A stretch of 33,949 nucleotides of DNA from Fidelibacterota bacterium (GTDB lineage Bacteria > Fidelibacterota > UBA8477 > JABMPR01). Shown in pieces: positions 1-7,762 of the stretch. Below the pieces are notes generated by a model, which saw only the letters and a list, made by a program, of their open reading frames with translations, had not been told where the DNA came from and did no database searches. How positions within the stretch are numbered: position 1 is the stretch's first letter; the number at the start of each line of letters is the position of its first letter. The translations under genes were made by a program, and so were the position numbers. The stretch spans positions 1 to 33,949 of the forward strand of contig JABMOS010000049.1 of assembly GCA_013203185.1 (NCBI GenBank), given 5' to 3'.

Positions 1-28
1 ATTATACAGGATTAGGAGGTAATACCGG

Positions 29-640
29 ATGGTTGCGTGGTTTTATAACGGTGGGCCCTTTATGTGGCCAATTCTTGGGGTTTTTATTTTTGGACTCGTA
101 TTTGTTGTTGAGCGTTTAATCAGCTTGATGAAGACAACGATGCAAACCAAATCTTTTTTGAAACAGATTGATGTTACTATAAAAGAACAGGGTGTTGAAG
201 CAGCGATGGAAGTTTGTCGCTCAACGCCAGGTTCAGTGCCATTAATCTATCTTGCAGGTCTTTCCAGGGCAGATCGCGGTACCCTCGCAGTTGAAAAAGC
301 TATTGAAAGTGCTGGCTCAATCGAAATGTCATTCCTCGAGAATAACATGATCTGGTTGTCCACAGTAGTATCATTGGCACCTATGCTTGGATTTACAGGA
401 ACTGTTTATGGTATGGTGCAGGCCTTTGATTCAATTGCAGCTGCAAATGATATTCAACCCGCCCTTGTGGCTGTTGGTATCTCCATGGCATTGTTGACCA
501 CACTCTTCGGTTTAGTTGTTGCTATGATCATTCAGTTCGCTCAGAATGTTTTCACATTCATGATTGACAAATTGATCATTAAAATGGAAGAGTCTTCCCT
601 GGATCTTATCGATACTATCGAGAACTTGGAGAAGAAATAA
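29..640 (+). CDS. exbB: ExbB/TolQ/MotA-family proton channel subunit
   Basis: This is the inner-membrane proton-channel subunit that powers TonB-dependent outer-membrane transport together with ExbD. At 203 aa it has normal family length. It has an N-terminal membrane segment (about residues 10-28) and two C-terminal ones (about 108-130 and 145-170). The stretch LAPMLGFTGTVYGMVQAF is the conserved ExbB/TolQ block before TM3. The ATG at 29 has a strong Shine-Dalgarno (AGGAGG at 15-20 in TTAGGAGGT). It is the first complete gene of a four-gene operon (exbB-exbD-exbD-tonB), with 29 bp to the next gene. The promoter is outside the window, so genes further upstream may belong to the operon. The family call is firm; the cargo receptors served are unknown. 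Confidence 0.93.
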   Translation: MVAWFYNGGPFMWPILGVFIFGLVFVVERLISLMKTTMQTKSFLKQIDVTIKEQGVEAAMEVCRSTPGSVPLIYLAGLSRADRGTLAVEKAIESAGSIEMSFLENNMIWLSTVVSLAPMLGFTGTVYGMVQAFDSIAAANDIQPALVAVGISMALLTTLFGLVVAMIIQFAQNVFTFMIDKLIIKMEESSLDLIDTIENLEKK

Positions 641-669
641 TAACACCATAACCGGGGTTAGCTGATACT

Positions 670-1086
670 ATGCTAGTAAAGAAAAAAAGAAATAAAAGTG
701 GTGGTGAAATACCCACAGCATCCCTTCCGGATATTGTGTTCATGCTGCTGCTCTTTTTCCTGGTGACCACGACCATTGACATGGACAAAGGTCTGGGTAT
801 GGTGCTTCCAGAAAAAGGTAATACCACTGAAGTAAACCCAAAGAATATTACAAATATTCTGGTGAATGCTTCTGGTAAGATTGCAATAAGCCACGAAGGA
901 GACATTGAGGTTATTGATGTTCGTGAGTTAAAGCATTATGCAAAGAGGTCCCTGGCAACCAACGACAAGATGATTTTTTCTGTCAAGACGGCCGCAACCA
1001 GCAAGTACAAAGACTACATTGAGGTGATTGACCAACTTAAGCAGGCCAGTGCCACTCGTATTTCTATTGCGGACCCGGAGAGTTAG
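670..1086 (+). CDS. exbD: ExbD/TolR-family biopolymer transport protein (first copy)
   Basis: ExbD couples proton flow through ExbB to TonB movement. The protein is 138 aa: a short basic cytoplasmic N-terminus, one membrane helix and a periplasmic domain. The block IPTASLPDIVFMLLLFFLVT (about residues 15-34) is the family signature, with the essential membrane aspartate at PDIVF. It sits between exbB and a second exbD whose start follows the stop by 3 bp, so the genes are almost certainly cotranscribed. Two adjacent divergent exbD genes are common in Bacteroidota-like TonB operons and are thought to form heteromeric complexes. That use here is inference. Confidence 0.92.
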   Translation: MLVKKKRNKSGGEIPTASLPDIVFMLLLFFLVTTTIDMDKGLGMVLPEKGNTTEVNPKNITNILVNASGKIAISHEGDIEVIDVRELKHYAKRSLATNDKMIFSVKTAATSKYKDYIEVIDQLKQASATRISIADPES

Positions 1087-1089
1087 ATC

Positions 1090-1497
1090 ATGCGATTAAA
1101 AAGAAAAATGAAAATTGAAGCTGGGATTCCAACATCCTCCCTTCCTGATATCATCTTCATGTTGCTGATTTTCTTTATGGTGGTTACAGTTCTGCGTGAG
1201 TTTCAGGGGTTAAAATTGATCCTTCCTGAAGCTAAAAAAATTGCCAAGCTGGAAGGTAATAAGCACGTTTCTCACATCTGGGCTACATCTGAAGGAACCA
1301 TTTCCATTGATGACCAGATTGTGACTATGGGAAAAATTAGAACCATCATGTATGAAAAGATTCTCGCTGATCCTCAGTTAACATCTTCATTGAAGGCTGA
1401 TAGAAATACTGAGATGGAGATTATCACAGACATACACCAGGAACTTCGTGAAGCAAACGCGCTAAAATTGAACTATTCAGCAAAACCGAGGGAGTAG
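1090..1497 (+). CDS. exbD: ExbD/TolR-family biopolymer transport protein (second copy)
   Basis: This is a second ExbD of 135 aa with the same architecture as its upstream neighbour. The block GIPTSSLPDIIFMLLIFFMV (about residues 12-31) holds the membrane helix and its proton-carrying aspartate, followed by a periplasmic domain. Outside the helix it differs clearly from the first copy, so this is an old duplication and not an assembly artefact. The gene starts 3 bp after the first exbD and is followed 4 bp later by tonB, so translation of the three is probably coupled. Confidence 0.92.
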   Translation: MRLKRKMKIEAGIPTSSLPDIIFMLLIFFMVVTVLREFQGLKLILPEAKKIAKLEGNKHVSHIWATSEGTISIDDQIVTMGKIRTIMYEKILADPQLTSSLKADRNTEMEIITDIHQELREANALKLNYSAKPRE

Positions 1498-1501
1498 GAT
1501 T

Positions 1502-2149
1502 ATGATAGAACAACAATATCCGCATATCTCGGTTAAACTGCAGCACAGGAAGTATCTTGAAATTGGTGCCATCGTTGTGCTGCTGCTGTTCACCATGGTT
1601 CTTTATGCAATTCCAAAGTTCGAAACAGAGGAACTTGAAGAAGTAGCTTATGTAGCGCCAATTGAGAACATTGAGATTCCACCAGAAACTCAGCAGTTTG
1701 ATAAGCCACCACCACCTGCACGTCCCTCCATTCCAATTGAATCTGAAGATGAGGAAATCGATGAAGATTTCACCATTGAGGAAACGGATTTGGAAGACTT
1801 TGAAATTTTGGACGAGCCACCACCACCACCTGAAAGCAACGTGATTTTCATCGCTTATGATGAACCACCAGAGCCCATAGGTGGTTATGGAGCTATCCAG
1901 CAGGCCGTTGTTTATCCTGAGATTGCCAGGGAAGCAGGCATTGAAGGGACTGTTATTGTGCAGGCCACAATTGGTAAAGATGGCCGTGTTAAGGAAACTA
2001 TTATTCTCAAGGGAATTCCCAAGACAGGTCTGGACGAAGCAGCCATGGATGCTATCAAAACCATCAAATGGAAACCAGCTTATCAGCGTGATAAACCGGT
2101 AACCGTTAGAATCTCTGTACCCGTGGTATTCCGTCTCAAAAACGGTTAA
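1502..2149 (+). CDS. tonB: TonB energy-transducing protein
   Basis: TonB spans the periplasm and passes energy from ExbB/ExbD to outer-membrane receptors. The 215-aa protein has a short cytoplasmic N-terminus, one membrane helix (about residues 21-38), a proline- and acid-rich linker with PPPPA and PPPPP runs (about 58-125), and a C-terminal TonB domain (about 130-213). That domain carries the usual YPEIAREAGIEGTVIVQ and IGKDGRV motifs and ends near VPVVFRL. It is the last gene of the exb operon, starting 4 bp after exbD, and a strong terminator follows. The C-terminal domain is closely related to that of the orphan tonB at 2497, including a shared AYQRDKPV block. Confidence 0.92.
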   Translation: MIEQQYPHISVKLQHRKYLEIGAIVVLLLFTMVLYAIPKFETEELEEVAYVAPIENIEIPPETQQFDKPPPPARPSIPIESEDEEIDEDFTIEETDLEDFEILDEPPPPPESNVIFIAYDEPPEPIGGYGAIQQAVVYPEIAREAGIEGTVIVQATIGKDGRVKETIILKGIPKTGLDEAAMDAIKTIKWKPAYQRDKPVTVRISVPVVFRLKNG

Positions 2150-2171
2150 AAACCAACATCCTAGTATTACT

Positions 2172-2205
2172 AAAAGGCCGGATTTTCATCCGGCCTTTTT
2201 TTTAT
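2172..2205 (+). terminator. Rho-independent terminator of the exb-tonB operon
   Basis: The stem GGCCGGAT / ATCCGGCC with a short TTTC-type loop is followed by a run of eight T. It begins about 22 bp after the tonB stop, which is the right place to end the operon and isolate the second tonB. Confidence 0.9.
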
Positions 2206-2378
2206 TCTCAATGTATTCTGATGGCCGATAGAGTAGATTCCCAATATGGATAGATCGCTCTTTTGTCTTGCCCTGGGGGATGAATAAATTGAATTCTACT
2301 CCCCAGAATTCCCACATTTCCAGGTAGTTAATCCATCAATAAAACCACTTGATTATGGCCAAAACCAGGAGTTACATT

Positions 2379-2411
2379 ACTCATGGGTCGAAAAATCGAC
2401 TCATGGTTCGA
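2379..2411 (+). promoter_or_regulatory. Candidate operator: 20-bp-period direct repeat upstream of orphan tonB
   Basis: ACTCATGGGTCGA (2379-2391) recurs as ACTCATGGTTCGA (2399-2411) with one mismatch and an exact 20-bp period. That places the copies on the same DNA face two turns apart. The gap also contains a small palindrome, GTCGA-AAAA-TCGAC (2387-2400). It lies about 90-120 bp before the second tonB in otherwise featureless DNA. I do not know the regulator; an operator is inferred only from the repeat geometry. Confidence 0.4.
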
Positions 2412-2496
2412 TATATTTGAAATGAGAATAAATAATACGAGGCAGAACGAGGAGTTGGAAGTAGATACAAGAACTTTAACGATCTGGAGGTGAAAG

Positions 2497-3135
2497 ATGT
2501 TGACTCAGTATCCATGGGTTTCGGTAAAAAATCAAGAACGCAAACACATTGAAATAGGCGCAATGGTTACACTTTTGGCTGCCACTGTCTCCTTCTATAC
2601 TATTCCTGACTTTAGTGACAGAGTAATCACAGAGCGCCCATACGAGCCACCGCCAGTTGAAGTTGTTCATATTCCAGCAACCATTCAACCCCCTGAGGCT
2701 GTAAAGCCATTGCGGCCAACCATGGTGGTAGAGTCAGAGACTGAAGATATTGATGATTTCGTAGATGATATCATCATAGGTACCACACCACCGATTGATC
2801 TCACACCACCAGCACCACCAGATATACCACCAGTTGATTTTTGGGCTGCGGAAGAAAAACCTTTTCCCATAGGCGGATGGGGCGTAATCAATAGGAGTGT
2901 GGTATATCCACCGATAGCGATTGAAGCCCGACAAGAGGGCAAGGTGGTTATAAAGGTTGTCATTGGGAAAGATGGAATTGTTAAGGAGGCCTATGTATTG
3001 AGTGGAATACCAGGTTCTGGCCTCGACGAAGCTGCACTGACAGCCGTTCTCAACACAACTTTCAATCCTGCTTACCAGAGAGATAAACCTGTAGAGGTCT
3101 CCATGGCCATACCAGTCGATTTTAGACTAAGATAA
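2497..3135 (+). CDS. Second, orphan TonB protein
   Basis: A 212-aa TonB paralogue with an N-terminal membrane helix (about residues 22-40), a proline-rich linker (about 50-125, with repeated TPP/PPP) and a C-terminal TonB domain (about 127-212). Blocks shared with the first TonB include PIGG(W/Y)G, VVYP, IGKDG(I/R)VKE and AYQRDKPV. A good Shine-Dalgarno (GGAGGTGA) precedes the ATG. It has its own upstream region and terminators on both sides, so it is a separate transcription unit with no ExbB/ExbD of its own. It presumably borrows the upstream motor. A specialised role, such as different receptors or conditions, is inference. Confidence 0.9.
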   Translation: MLTQYPWVSVKNQERKHIEIGAMVTLLAATVSFYTIPDFSDRVITERPYEPPPVEVVHIPATIQPPEAVKPLRPTMVVESETEDIDDFVDDIIIGTTPPIDLTPPAPPDIPPVDFWAAEEKPFPIGGWGVINRSVVYPPIAIEARQEGKVVIKVVIGKDGIVKEAYVLSGIPGSGLDEAALTAVLNTTFNPAYQRDKPVEVSMAIPVDFRLR

Positions 3136-3154
3136 CTCCGTGATATGACAATAG

Positions 3155-3188
3155 AAAAAGCAGCCAGATGTTCTGGCTGCTTTTTTTT
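3155..3188 (+). terminator. Rho-independent terminator of orphan tonB
   Basis: A perfect GCAGCCAGA / TCTGGCTGC stem with a 3-nt loop is followed by eight T, about 25 bp after the tonB stop. Confidence 0.92.
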
Positions 3189-3378
3189 GGCTCCAACACC
3201 AAATGAATGAGGCAATGCATGTTTAAGCTCAAGGGGGCCTACAACCGGGTCAATTCGGTAGATGGCCCAAAGAAAGCATTTTGCCAAGAACCCCAACCAA
3301 AACAGGATAAAAATAGTCATGGTATGACAGAATAAATATTTTAAGTTTAAAGGAAATATAAGGTTAAGAGGTGTGAAT

Positions 3379-3813
3379 ATGCGTGAAATTAGAACTGAAA
3401 TTGAAATTAATGCCCCCCAAACTGAGGTTTGGGATATCCTCATGGCTTTTGATCAGTGGTCAGATTGGAACCCAACTGTTAATCAGGCAAGTGGTACAGC
3501 TTCCCTTGGGTCCAAAGTCAGAATCACCATGGCTGGTCCTGAAGGAAAGAATGGCCAAAAATATTCAGCTGATATTACCACTTTTGAAGCTCCCCGATCT
3601 TTTCGTTGGAGAGCTGTGATGCTGGCTGGATTTCTTATGACCAACGACCGAAGCTTTGAGCTGGAACCTGCAGGTGAGGGTACAAAGCTTGTCAATACGG
3701 AGCATTTCTCAGGACTGTTGGTTTCCCTGCTCTGGAGCAAGTTGGAAAATTTTGTGCCTGATTCACTGAAAGCTATGAATGAGGCCCTGAAAGCCAAAGT
3801 AGAGCAAGTCTAA
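3379..3813 (+). CDS. SRPBCC (START-like) domain protein
   Basis: A 144-aa single-domain protein of the SRPBCC / polyketide cyclase-like fold, whose members bind hydrophobic ligands. The N-terminus (IEINAPQTEVWDILMAFDQW) and the WSDWNPTV block are typical, and the C-terminal helix is NFVPDSLKAMNEALKAKVEQV-like. I chose the ATG at 3379 because AAGAGGTG ends 6 bp before it; a GTG two codons earlier is too close to that site. There is no operon partner on this strand. The last 40 residues or so recur as a decayed fragment at 5428-5547, beyond mgtE. The ligand and role are unknown. Confidence 0.82.
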   Translation: MREIRTEIEINAPQTEVWDILMAFDQWSDWNPTVNQASGTASLGSKVRITMAGPEGKNGQKYSADITTFEAPRSFRWRAVMLAGFLMTNDRSFELEPAGEGTKLVNTEHFSGLLVSLLWSKLENFVPDSLKAMNEALKAKVEQV

Positions 3814-3951
3814 GTTGCCCTCAATCAGGCGATAAAACGGGATAGGTTTGCGTTCTCATGTTACCCGAGAATGCTATGTTATCATCTAGCCTGAACGATT
3901 CCAGGCAGGCCAATACAATGCTATCAGATGAAAAAGATCCTTCGCAGCGTC

Positions 3952-5316
3952 TTAAATGCCGCCCAGCTTAGGCATCAGGATAGTGGCAAAACTCAATACA
4001 AAGAAAAATCCACACATATCAGTCACCGTTGTCAACAGGGGGCTGGACACCAGGGCGGGATCCAATTTCAGGCGTTTGAGGATCAATGGTAGCATACCAC
4101 CCAGCATGACAGATACCAGGGTATTGGCTGCCAGAGCCCCACCAACCACCAATCCTAGCCAGAGGTTGCCCTTCCAGATAATTGCAACGAAGGATAAAAG
4201 CAGACCCAAGACCAGGCCATTAATGATACCAACCTTAAGTTCCTTGAATAATACCCAGAGCAGTTCACCCGGACGCACCAAACCAAGAGCCAACTCCCGC
4301 ATGGACACAGCGACAGCCTGATTTCCAGAACATCCACTCATATCGCTGACCATGGGTAGGAACACTGCCAGAGCAATAACTGCCGCAAGCGTGTCCTGGT
4401 ACATGGCAATTACACTGGCTGCCATGATGTTCAATACAATATTCAGGCTTAGCCATGAAAGGCGTCTGCCTGATCGACTCAAGAGGGGCATGGTTCTGAA
4501 CTCTTCTCCACCAATGATTCCACTTACTTTTAGAAATGCCCGAGTCTTCTGTTTACTCACCGCTTCTTCAATGGCTGCGGGGTGAACAACGCCAACCAAA
4601 CGCTGTTTGTCATCAACAACAGGTACACCGAAAAAGTGATGCTGCTCAAAGAACTCATGCAGGTCTCTCAATGTGGCTTGATCCGAAACACTAAGAGGAT
4701 TACTGAGCATAATATCTTTAAGCAGCGTCTTCCGGGCAGGGAAGAGCAAATCGTTAATTCGTACAACTCCCACCAGCTTTCGATCACGATCCACGACATA
4801 AAAATATTGAACGGAGTAGTTAACGTATTCTCCGCGATTTTCCTGCAAGTCATCGAGAACATTCTGGATGGTGGCATTTGTCTTGAATGCCAGAAATTCC
4901 CCGACCATAAGTCCGCCAGCACAATCTTTTTTGTAATCCATCAATATCCGGGCTTCTTTAGCCTCACGACGATGCATCTTTGATAGAATGGCCTGCCTCG
5001 TCTCCTCATCCATCTCACTTAGAAGATCGGCCTGGTGATCGCTGGGCATCTCCTTGATGATGGCTGCTGCCCGCTCCGAAGTCATCTCCTCCACCAGGTC
5101 GGCAGCCTGGGTATCAGAAATCTCTTCGATAATTTCAGCAGCATCTTCTGGACTGAGGAGATTGAACAGCAGCGTGCGTTCAGTCTCTGAAAGTCTTGAA
5201 ATTGCTCGGGCAGTTTCTGAAGGGGTCAGTGATTCAATCCAATCTGATACAGTGCGTGCATTCCCCAAAAGTAGAAGCTCAGATAGGGTGTGGGCTGGTG
5301 TCATCAACTCATTCAT
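3952..5316 (-). CDS. mgtE: MgtE magnesium transporter
   Basis: MgtE is a Mg2+ channel gated by cytoplasmic Mg2+. At 454 aa it has normal length. It has an MgtE N domain of helical repeats (about residues 30-125, with SPEDAAEIIEE and PSDHQADLL), two CBS domains (about 135-265) and five C-terminal membrane helices. The pore blocks FLPMVSDMSGCSGNQA and DPALVSSPLLTTVTDM are present, including the aspartate that lines the family's Mg2+ pore. It is monocistronic and converges on the SRPBCC gene. I see no M-box riboswitch in the short leader. Confidence 0.93.
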   Translation of the reverse strand: MNELMTPAHTLSELLLLGNARTVSDWIESLTPSETARAISRLSETERTLLFNLLSPEDAAEIIEEISDTQAADLVEEMTSERAAAIIKEMPSDHQADLLSEMDEETRQAILSKMHRREAKEARILMDYKKDCAGGLMVGEFLAFKTNATIQNVLDDLQENRGEYVNYSVQYFYVVDRDRKLVGVVRINDLLFPARKTLLKDIMLSNPLSVSDQATLRDLHEFFEQHHFFGVPVVDDKQRLVGVVHPAAIEEAVSKQKTRAFLKVSGIIGGEEFRTMPLLSRSGRRLSWLSLNIVLNIMAASVIAMYQDTLAAVIALAVFLPMVSDMSGCSGNQAVAVSMRELALGLVRPGELLWVLFKELKVGIINGLVLGLLLSFVAIIWKGNLWLGLVVGGALAANTLVSVMLGGMLPLILKRLKLDPALVSSPLLTTVTDMCGFFFVLSFATILMPKLGGI

Positions 5317-5427
5317 TATATCCTCAGTGTGTAGCTATTTGCCTTTCCCCCGTCTGTAGCTGGGGCAGGTGGATTCTCTGAAGTGTACATCTCCAGGGTA
5401 TTATCTTAATGAGATTTCCCCTACTGT

Positions 5428-5547
5428 CATACATTCTTTTATAGTGGTGGGTGGGCTTCCATGTTCAGTAACAATCTGGGAAATTTTGTCCCAGACACTC
5501 TAATATCCATGAATGAAGCGTTGAAAGCTAAAACCAAATTACTTTAG
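5428..5547 (+). pseudogene. Decayed 3' end of an SRPBCC-family gene
   Basis: Read in one frame to the TAG at 5545-5547, this stretch encodes a peptide that aligns without gaps to the end of the SRPBCC protein at 3379-3813. Shared pieces are T..(F/Y)SG, NFVPD(S/T)L and MNEALKAK. Upstream of about 5428 the similarity fades and there is no start or ribosome site, so only about the last 40 codons remain. It has the same orientation as the intact copy, with mgtE lying between them on the opposite strand. It is best read as the remnant of a tandem paralogue. The alternative, a chance match, is unlikely given the 8-residue identical run. Confidence 0.75.
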
Positions 5548-5559
5548 ACCCAGTATTTC

Positions 5560-6195
5560 TCATTTTTTTAGCAACCATATGTTTTCATTGGCAACCTTTG
5601 TTCCTCTTAACCCACCGGGCAGGGGATAAGATTCGAGAAGTTTTAAATCGTAGGTTTCATTATAATGCGAATTTATTTCAGCTGCATCTAATGAAAAGGG
5701 AGGTCCGGTTTTCATGCTCTGATCGTATTCAAAGGTAATCACCAGTTGCGGGGCTGATTCTGAGATCTGTATTAAATGCTTGGTATATTTTATCCGTAAA
5801 TCTCTCGGCAAGGCCACAAGGGCAGCACGATCGTATATTGCATTCACTTCACCGAGGACTTCTCGCGATAAGTCAAAAACATCTCCGTTATAAATTCTTA
5901 TATTTTTGCCACTATAGCATATGAACTTACCATTTTCTGAAATTGATGGTTCTATACCAAGCTCTTGAAACAACTGATCAATGGCAAGCTGACTTACCTC
6001 AACTCCCATTACTTGATATCCCTGTGAAAGTAGCCAGGCGATGTCCAGCGTTTTACCACATAAGGGCAAAAAGACACGACTGTCTGGAATAAGATTTAGC
6101 TTCGTAAAGTACTTAACCAACTGTGGGTGTGGCGTACCCTTGTGAAAGCCAATATTGTTCGTTTCCCAGGCTTGTTTCCATGATTCTATATTCAT
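5560..6195 (-). CDS. Thiopurine S-methyltransferase (TPMT) family methyltransferase
   Basis: A 211-aa SAM-dependent methyltransferase of the TPMT family. The N-terminal W....NNIGFHKGTPHPQLVKYF pattern, the motif RVFLPLCGKTLDIAWL (about residues 39-55) and GVEVSQLAIDQLF (about 64-76) are hallmarks of that family. YDRAALVALP (about 121-130) matches the conserved substrate/SAM-pocket region. Bacterial members methylate thiols or chalcogen oxyanions such as selenium and tellurium compounds; the substrate here cannot be read from sequence. The ATG at 6195 gives the family N-terminus. The DUF1858-like gene lies 30 bp upstream on the same strand, so the two may be cotranscribed. Confidence 0.87.
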   Translation of the reverse strand: MNIESWKQAWETNNIGFHKGTPHPQLVKYFTKLNLIPDSRVFLPLCGKTLDIAWLLSQGYQVMGVEVSQLAIDQLFQELGIEPSISENGKFICYSGKNIRIYNGDVFDLSREVLGEVNAIYDRAALVALPRDLRIKYTKHLIQISESAPQLVITFEYDQSMKTGPPFSLDAAEINSHYNETYDLKLLESYPLPGGLRGTKVANENIWLLKK

Positions 6196-6225
6196 ATAGT
6201 TTCCCGAAGAGTTTTTCCGAGAGGA

Positions 6226-6450
6226 CTAAGCCCCTGCTTTTGTCTTTACGGCTTGCTGCACTTGGAGCAGAAATTTGTCTACTGGAACCCGGTGTACTCT
6301 GGCAGCCCATTTCACGGTGATCACTTTGGTCAGAAGTTTACGGAGTGAATATCCACCAACCCGTTTGACACCAAAAATCTCCATCACATCGGCGATGTCT
6401 CCATACTCCTTCAAAATGTCAGATACACGCGTGTCTTGTGTGATTTCCAT
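6226..6450 (-). CDS. Small DUF1858-like helical protein
   Basis: A 74-aa protein beginning MEITQDTRVSDILKEYGDIA, which resembles the DUF1858 / ScdA-N-type small helical domain (VxDIL..YP...V). It lacks the usual C-x-G-C-like cysteines, having VKRVGGYS at that place. A proper Shine-Dalgarno (AGGAGAT) sits about 6 bp before the ATG. It is followed 30 bp later by the TPMT-family gene on the same strand. DUF1858 proteins have no settled function, and the family match is from memory and moderate. Confidence 0.6.
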   Translation of the reverse strand: MEITQDTRVSDILKEYGDIADVMEIFGVKRVGGYSLRKLLTKVITVKWAARVHRVPVDKFLLQVQQAVKTKAGA

Positions 6451-6565
6451 ATTTCAATCTCCTGCATATATGTTAAGCGGTTAAGAGCAATAAAGTGGTG
6501 AACCATAATATCCACTAGTAATCTGGATGGACAAAACGACTCACTGTTGAAAAAAATGGGGTTAA

Positions 6566-7756
6566 CTAAAATCCAGGTATATCCGCTTTCTCATGGTGGA
6601 GTGGAATACCATTATCATAGTCGATTCGTTGAGGCTCCGATTGCATTAACCCCGGGAATTGATTATACAGACTTTTGGCAAAGAGATGATCGAGATGCTC
6701 GTTGCTTTCAGGACTCCAGCCCATAACACGCTCCCAGATTTCAGCTGATTCCATACAGAAATAAATAAACAGATCATCACCACCATAATAACGCAGAGAG
6801 TTATATACCGTTCGGTACATTTCCAGACGCAGGGGTTTTGGATATCGCATTTTCCCATCCATCCCACGAATCAACTCAGCAAACATGATCTTGGATTTAG
6901 GGAACTTCTCCAGAACCTTGTCCTTCATTTCTGGCGGGAAACGCAAGGATCCAATTGATATCCAGGCGACGTTTTTGGGCTCCACCACTTCAAACAACTG
7001 ACGGATCAAATCAGGATAGCTTTGCTTCCACTCTTCATGGAAGAGCAGGGGGTCGAAATGAAAGCCAATCTTATAGCCCTTTTCCTGAACTTGTCGCATC
7101 GCCTCGAGGCGCTCGTTCAGCGAAGCAGCCTTGTGCTCTTCAGCGTCAATAATAACCTGGGGATTCACTGACCAGGAAACCACGGTGTGACCTTTGTGGT
7201 CCAACTCCAGAAGGTTCTCAATCCGATTGGACTTGGTCTTCAGTTCCAGGAGCACATTGGGCAATTCGGCAAAGTATTCAATAACATCTTTTGAATACTC
7301 AGAGGAGGAGTCAAAGGCCAGACTATCAGACAATTCCCCTGTTCCAATACGGAAAAATCGGTTAGGCTGTGTAGCAATCTTGTCTTTTACCTCAGTCAGC
7401 AGTTTTTCTGTATTGGCATAGACAGTGGTTACTGGATTATTCAAATAGAATTGCAGAATGCAGTAAGTACAATCAATGGGACAATTGCTGGTCTGATTGA
7501 TAACATGGTAATTGCAGCAGCGGTAGGTTCTATCTGTGCCAGGACACTGCTTGACTGTATGACCCTGTTTCTCAGTGAGCAGGATATCACGCTTGGCAGG
7601 TGTTGATTCCTGGTTAAACATATTTTCTTTATCAGCTTCAGTGACCTCTTGTTGGATTACCGTAGCCTGGGGATTGTTATCTATATATCGTTGGACTAAT
7701 TCCTGATCAGCAACTTTCTGATCAACAATGATCCGAGTTATTTTTGGTTCTTTCAT
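6566..7756 (-). CDS. Spore-photoproduct-lyase-like radical SAM protein
   Basis: A 396-aa radical SAM enzyme of the SPL (SplB-like) family. The motif CPIDCTYCILQ gives Cys92, Cys96 and Cys99 in the CX3CX2C spacing typical of SPL. The rest follows the SPL layout: GELSDSLAFD (about 140-149), the TKSNRIENLLELDHKGHT strand region, VVSWSVNPQVI and GYKIGFHFDPLLFHEEW. Two features differ from classical SPL. Extra cysteines (Cys71, Cys80, Cys81) precede the cluster, and by eye the hydrogen-donor cysteine (Cys141 of B. subtilis SPL) aligns to the non-cysteine GEL segment. The gene starts 6 bp after a ParB-like gene and is clearly its operon partner. A DNA-lesion or other C-C-bond substrate is inference; nothing here suggests sporulation. 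Confidence 0.85.
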   Translation of the reverse strand: MKEPKITRIIVDQKVADQELVQRYIDNNPQATVIQQEVTEADKENMFNQESTPAKRDILLTEKQGHTVKQCPGTDRTYRCCNYHVINQTSNCPIDCTYCILQFYLNNPVTTVYANTEKLLTEVKDKIATQPNRFFRIGTGELSDSLAFDSSSEYSKDVIEYFAELPNVLLELKTKSNRIENLLELDHKGHTVVSWSVNPQVIIDAEEHKAASLNERLEAMRQVQEKGYKIGFHFDPLLFHEEWKQSYPDLIRQLFEVVEPKNVAWISIGSLRFPPEMKDKVLEKFPKSKIMFAELIRGMDGKMRYPKPLRLEMYRTVYNSLRYYGGDDLFIYFCMESAEIWERVMGWSPESNEHLDHLFAKSLYNQFPGLMQSEPQRIDYDNGIPLHHEKADIPGF

Positions 7757-7762
7757 AGGACC

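Noticed and set aside
3262-3327. 21-codon plus-strand open frame (MAQRKHFAKNPNQ...)
   Set aside because: It is short, without a ribosome site, and the codons show nothing beyond chance.
4582-4983. 133-codon plus-strand open frame antisense to mgtE
   Set aside because: It lies fully within the clear mgtE coding sequence; it is an antisense shadow with no ribosome site or family resemblance.
5317-5427. Possible Mg2+-sensing M-box riboswitch before mgtE
   Set aside because: The leader is short and shows none of the paired elements I would expect.
6566-7756. Calling the radical SAM protein a DNA photolyase
   Set aside because: There is no photolyase/cryptochrome fold signature; the CX3CX2C motif and SPL-like blocks place it with radical SAM enzymes.
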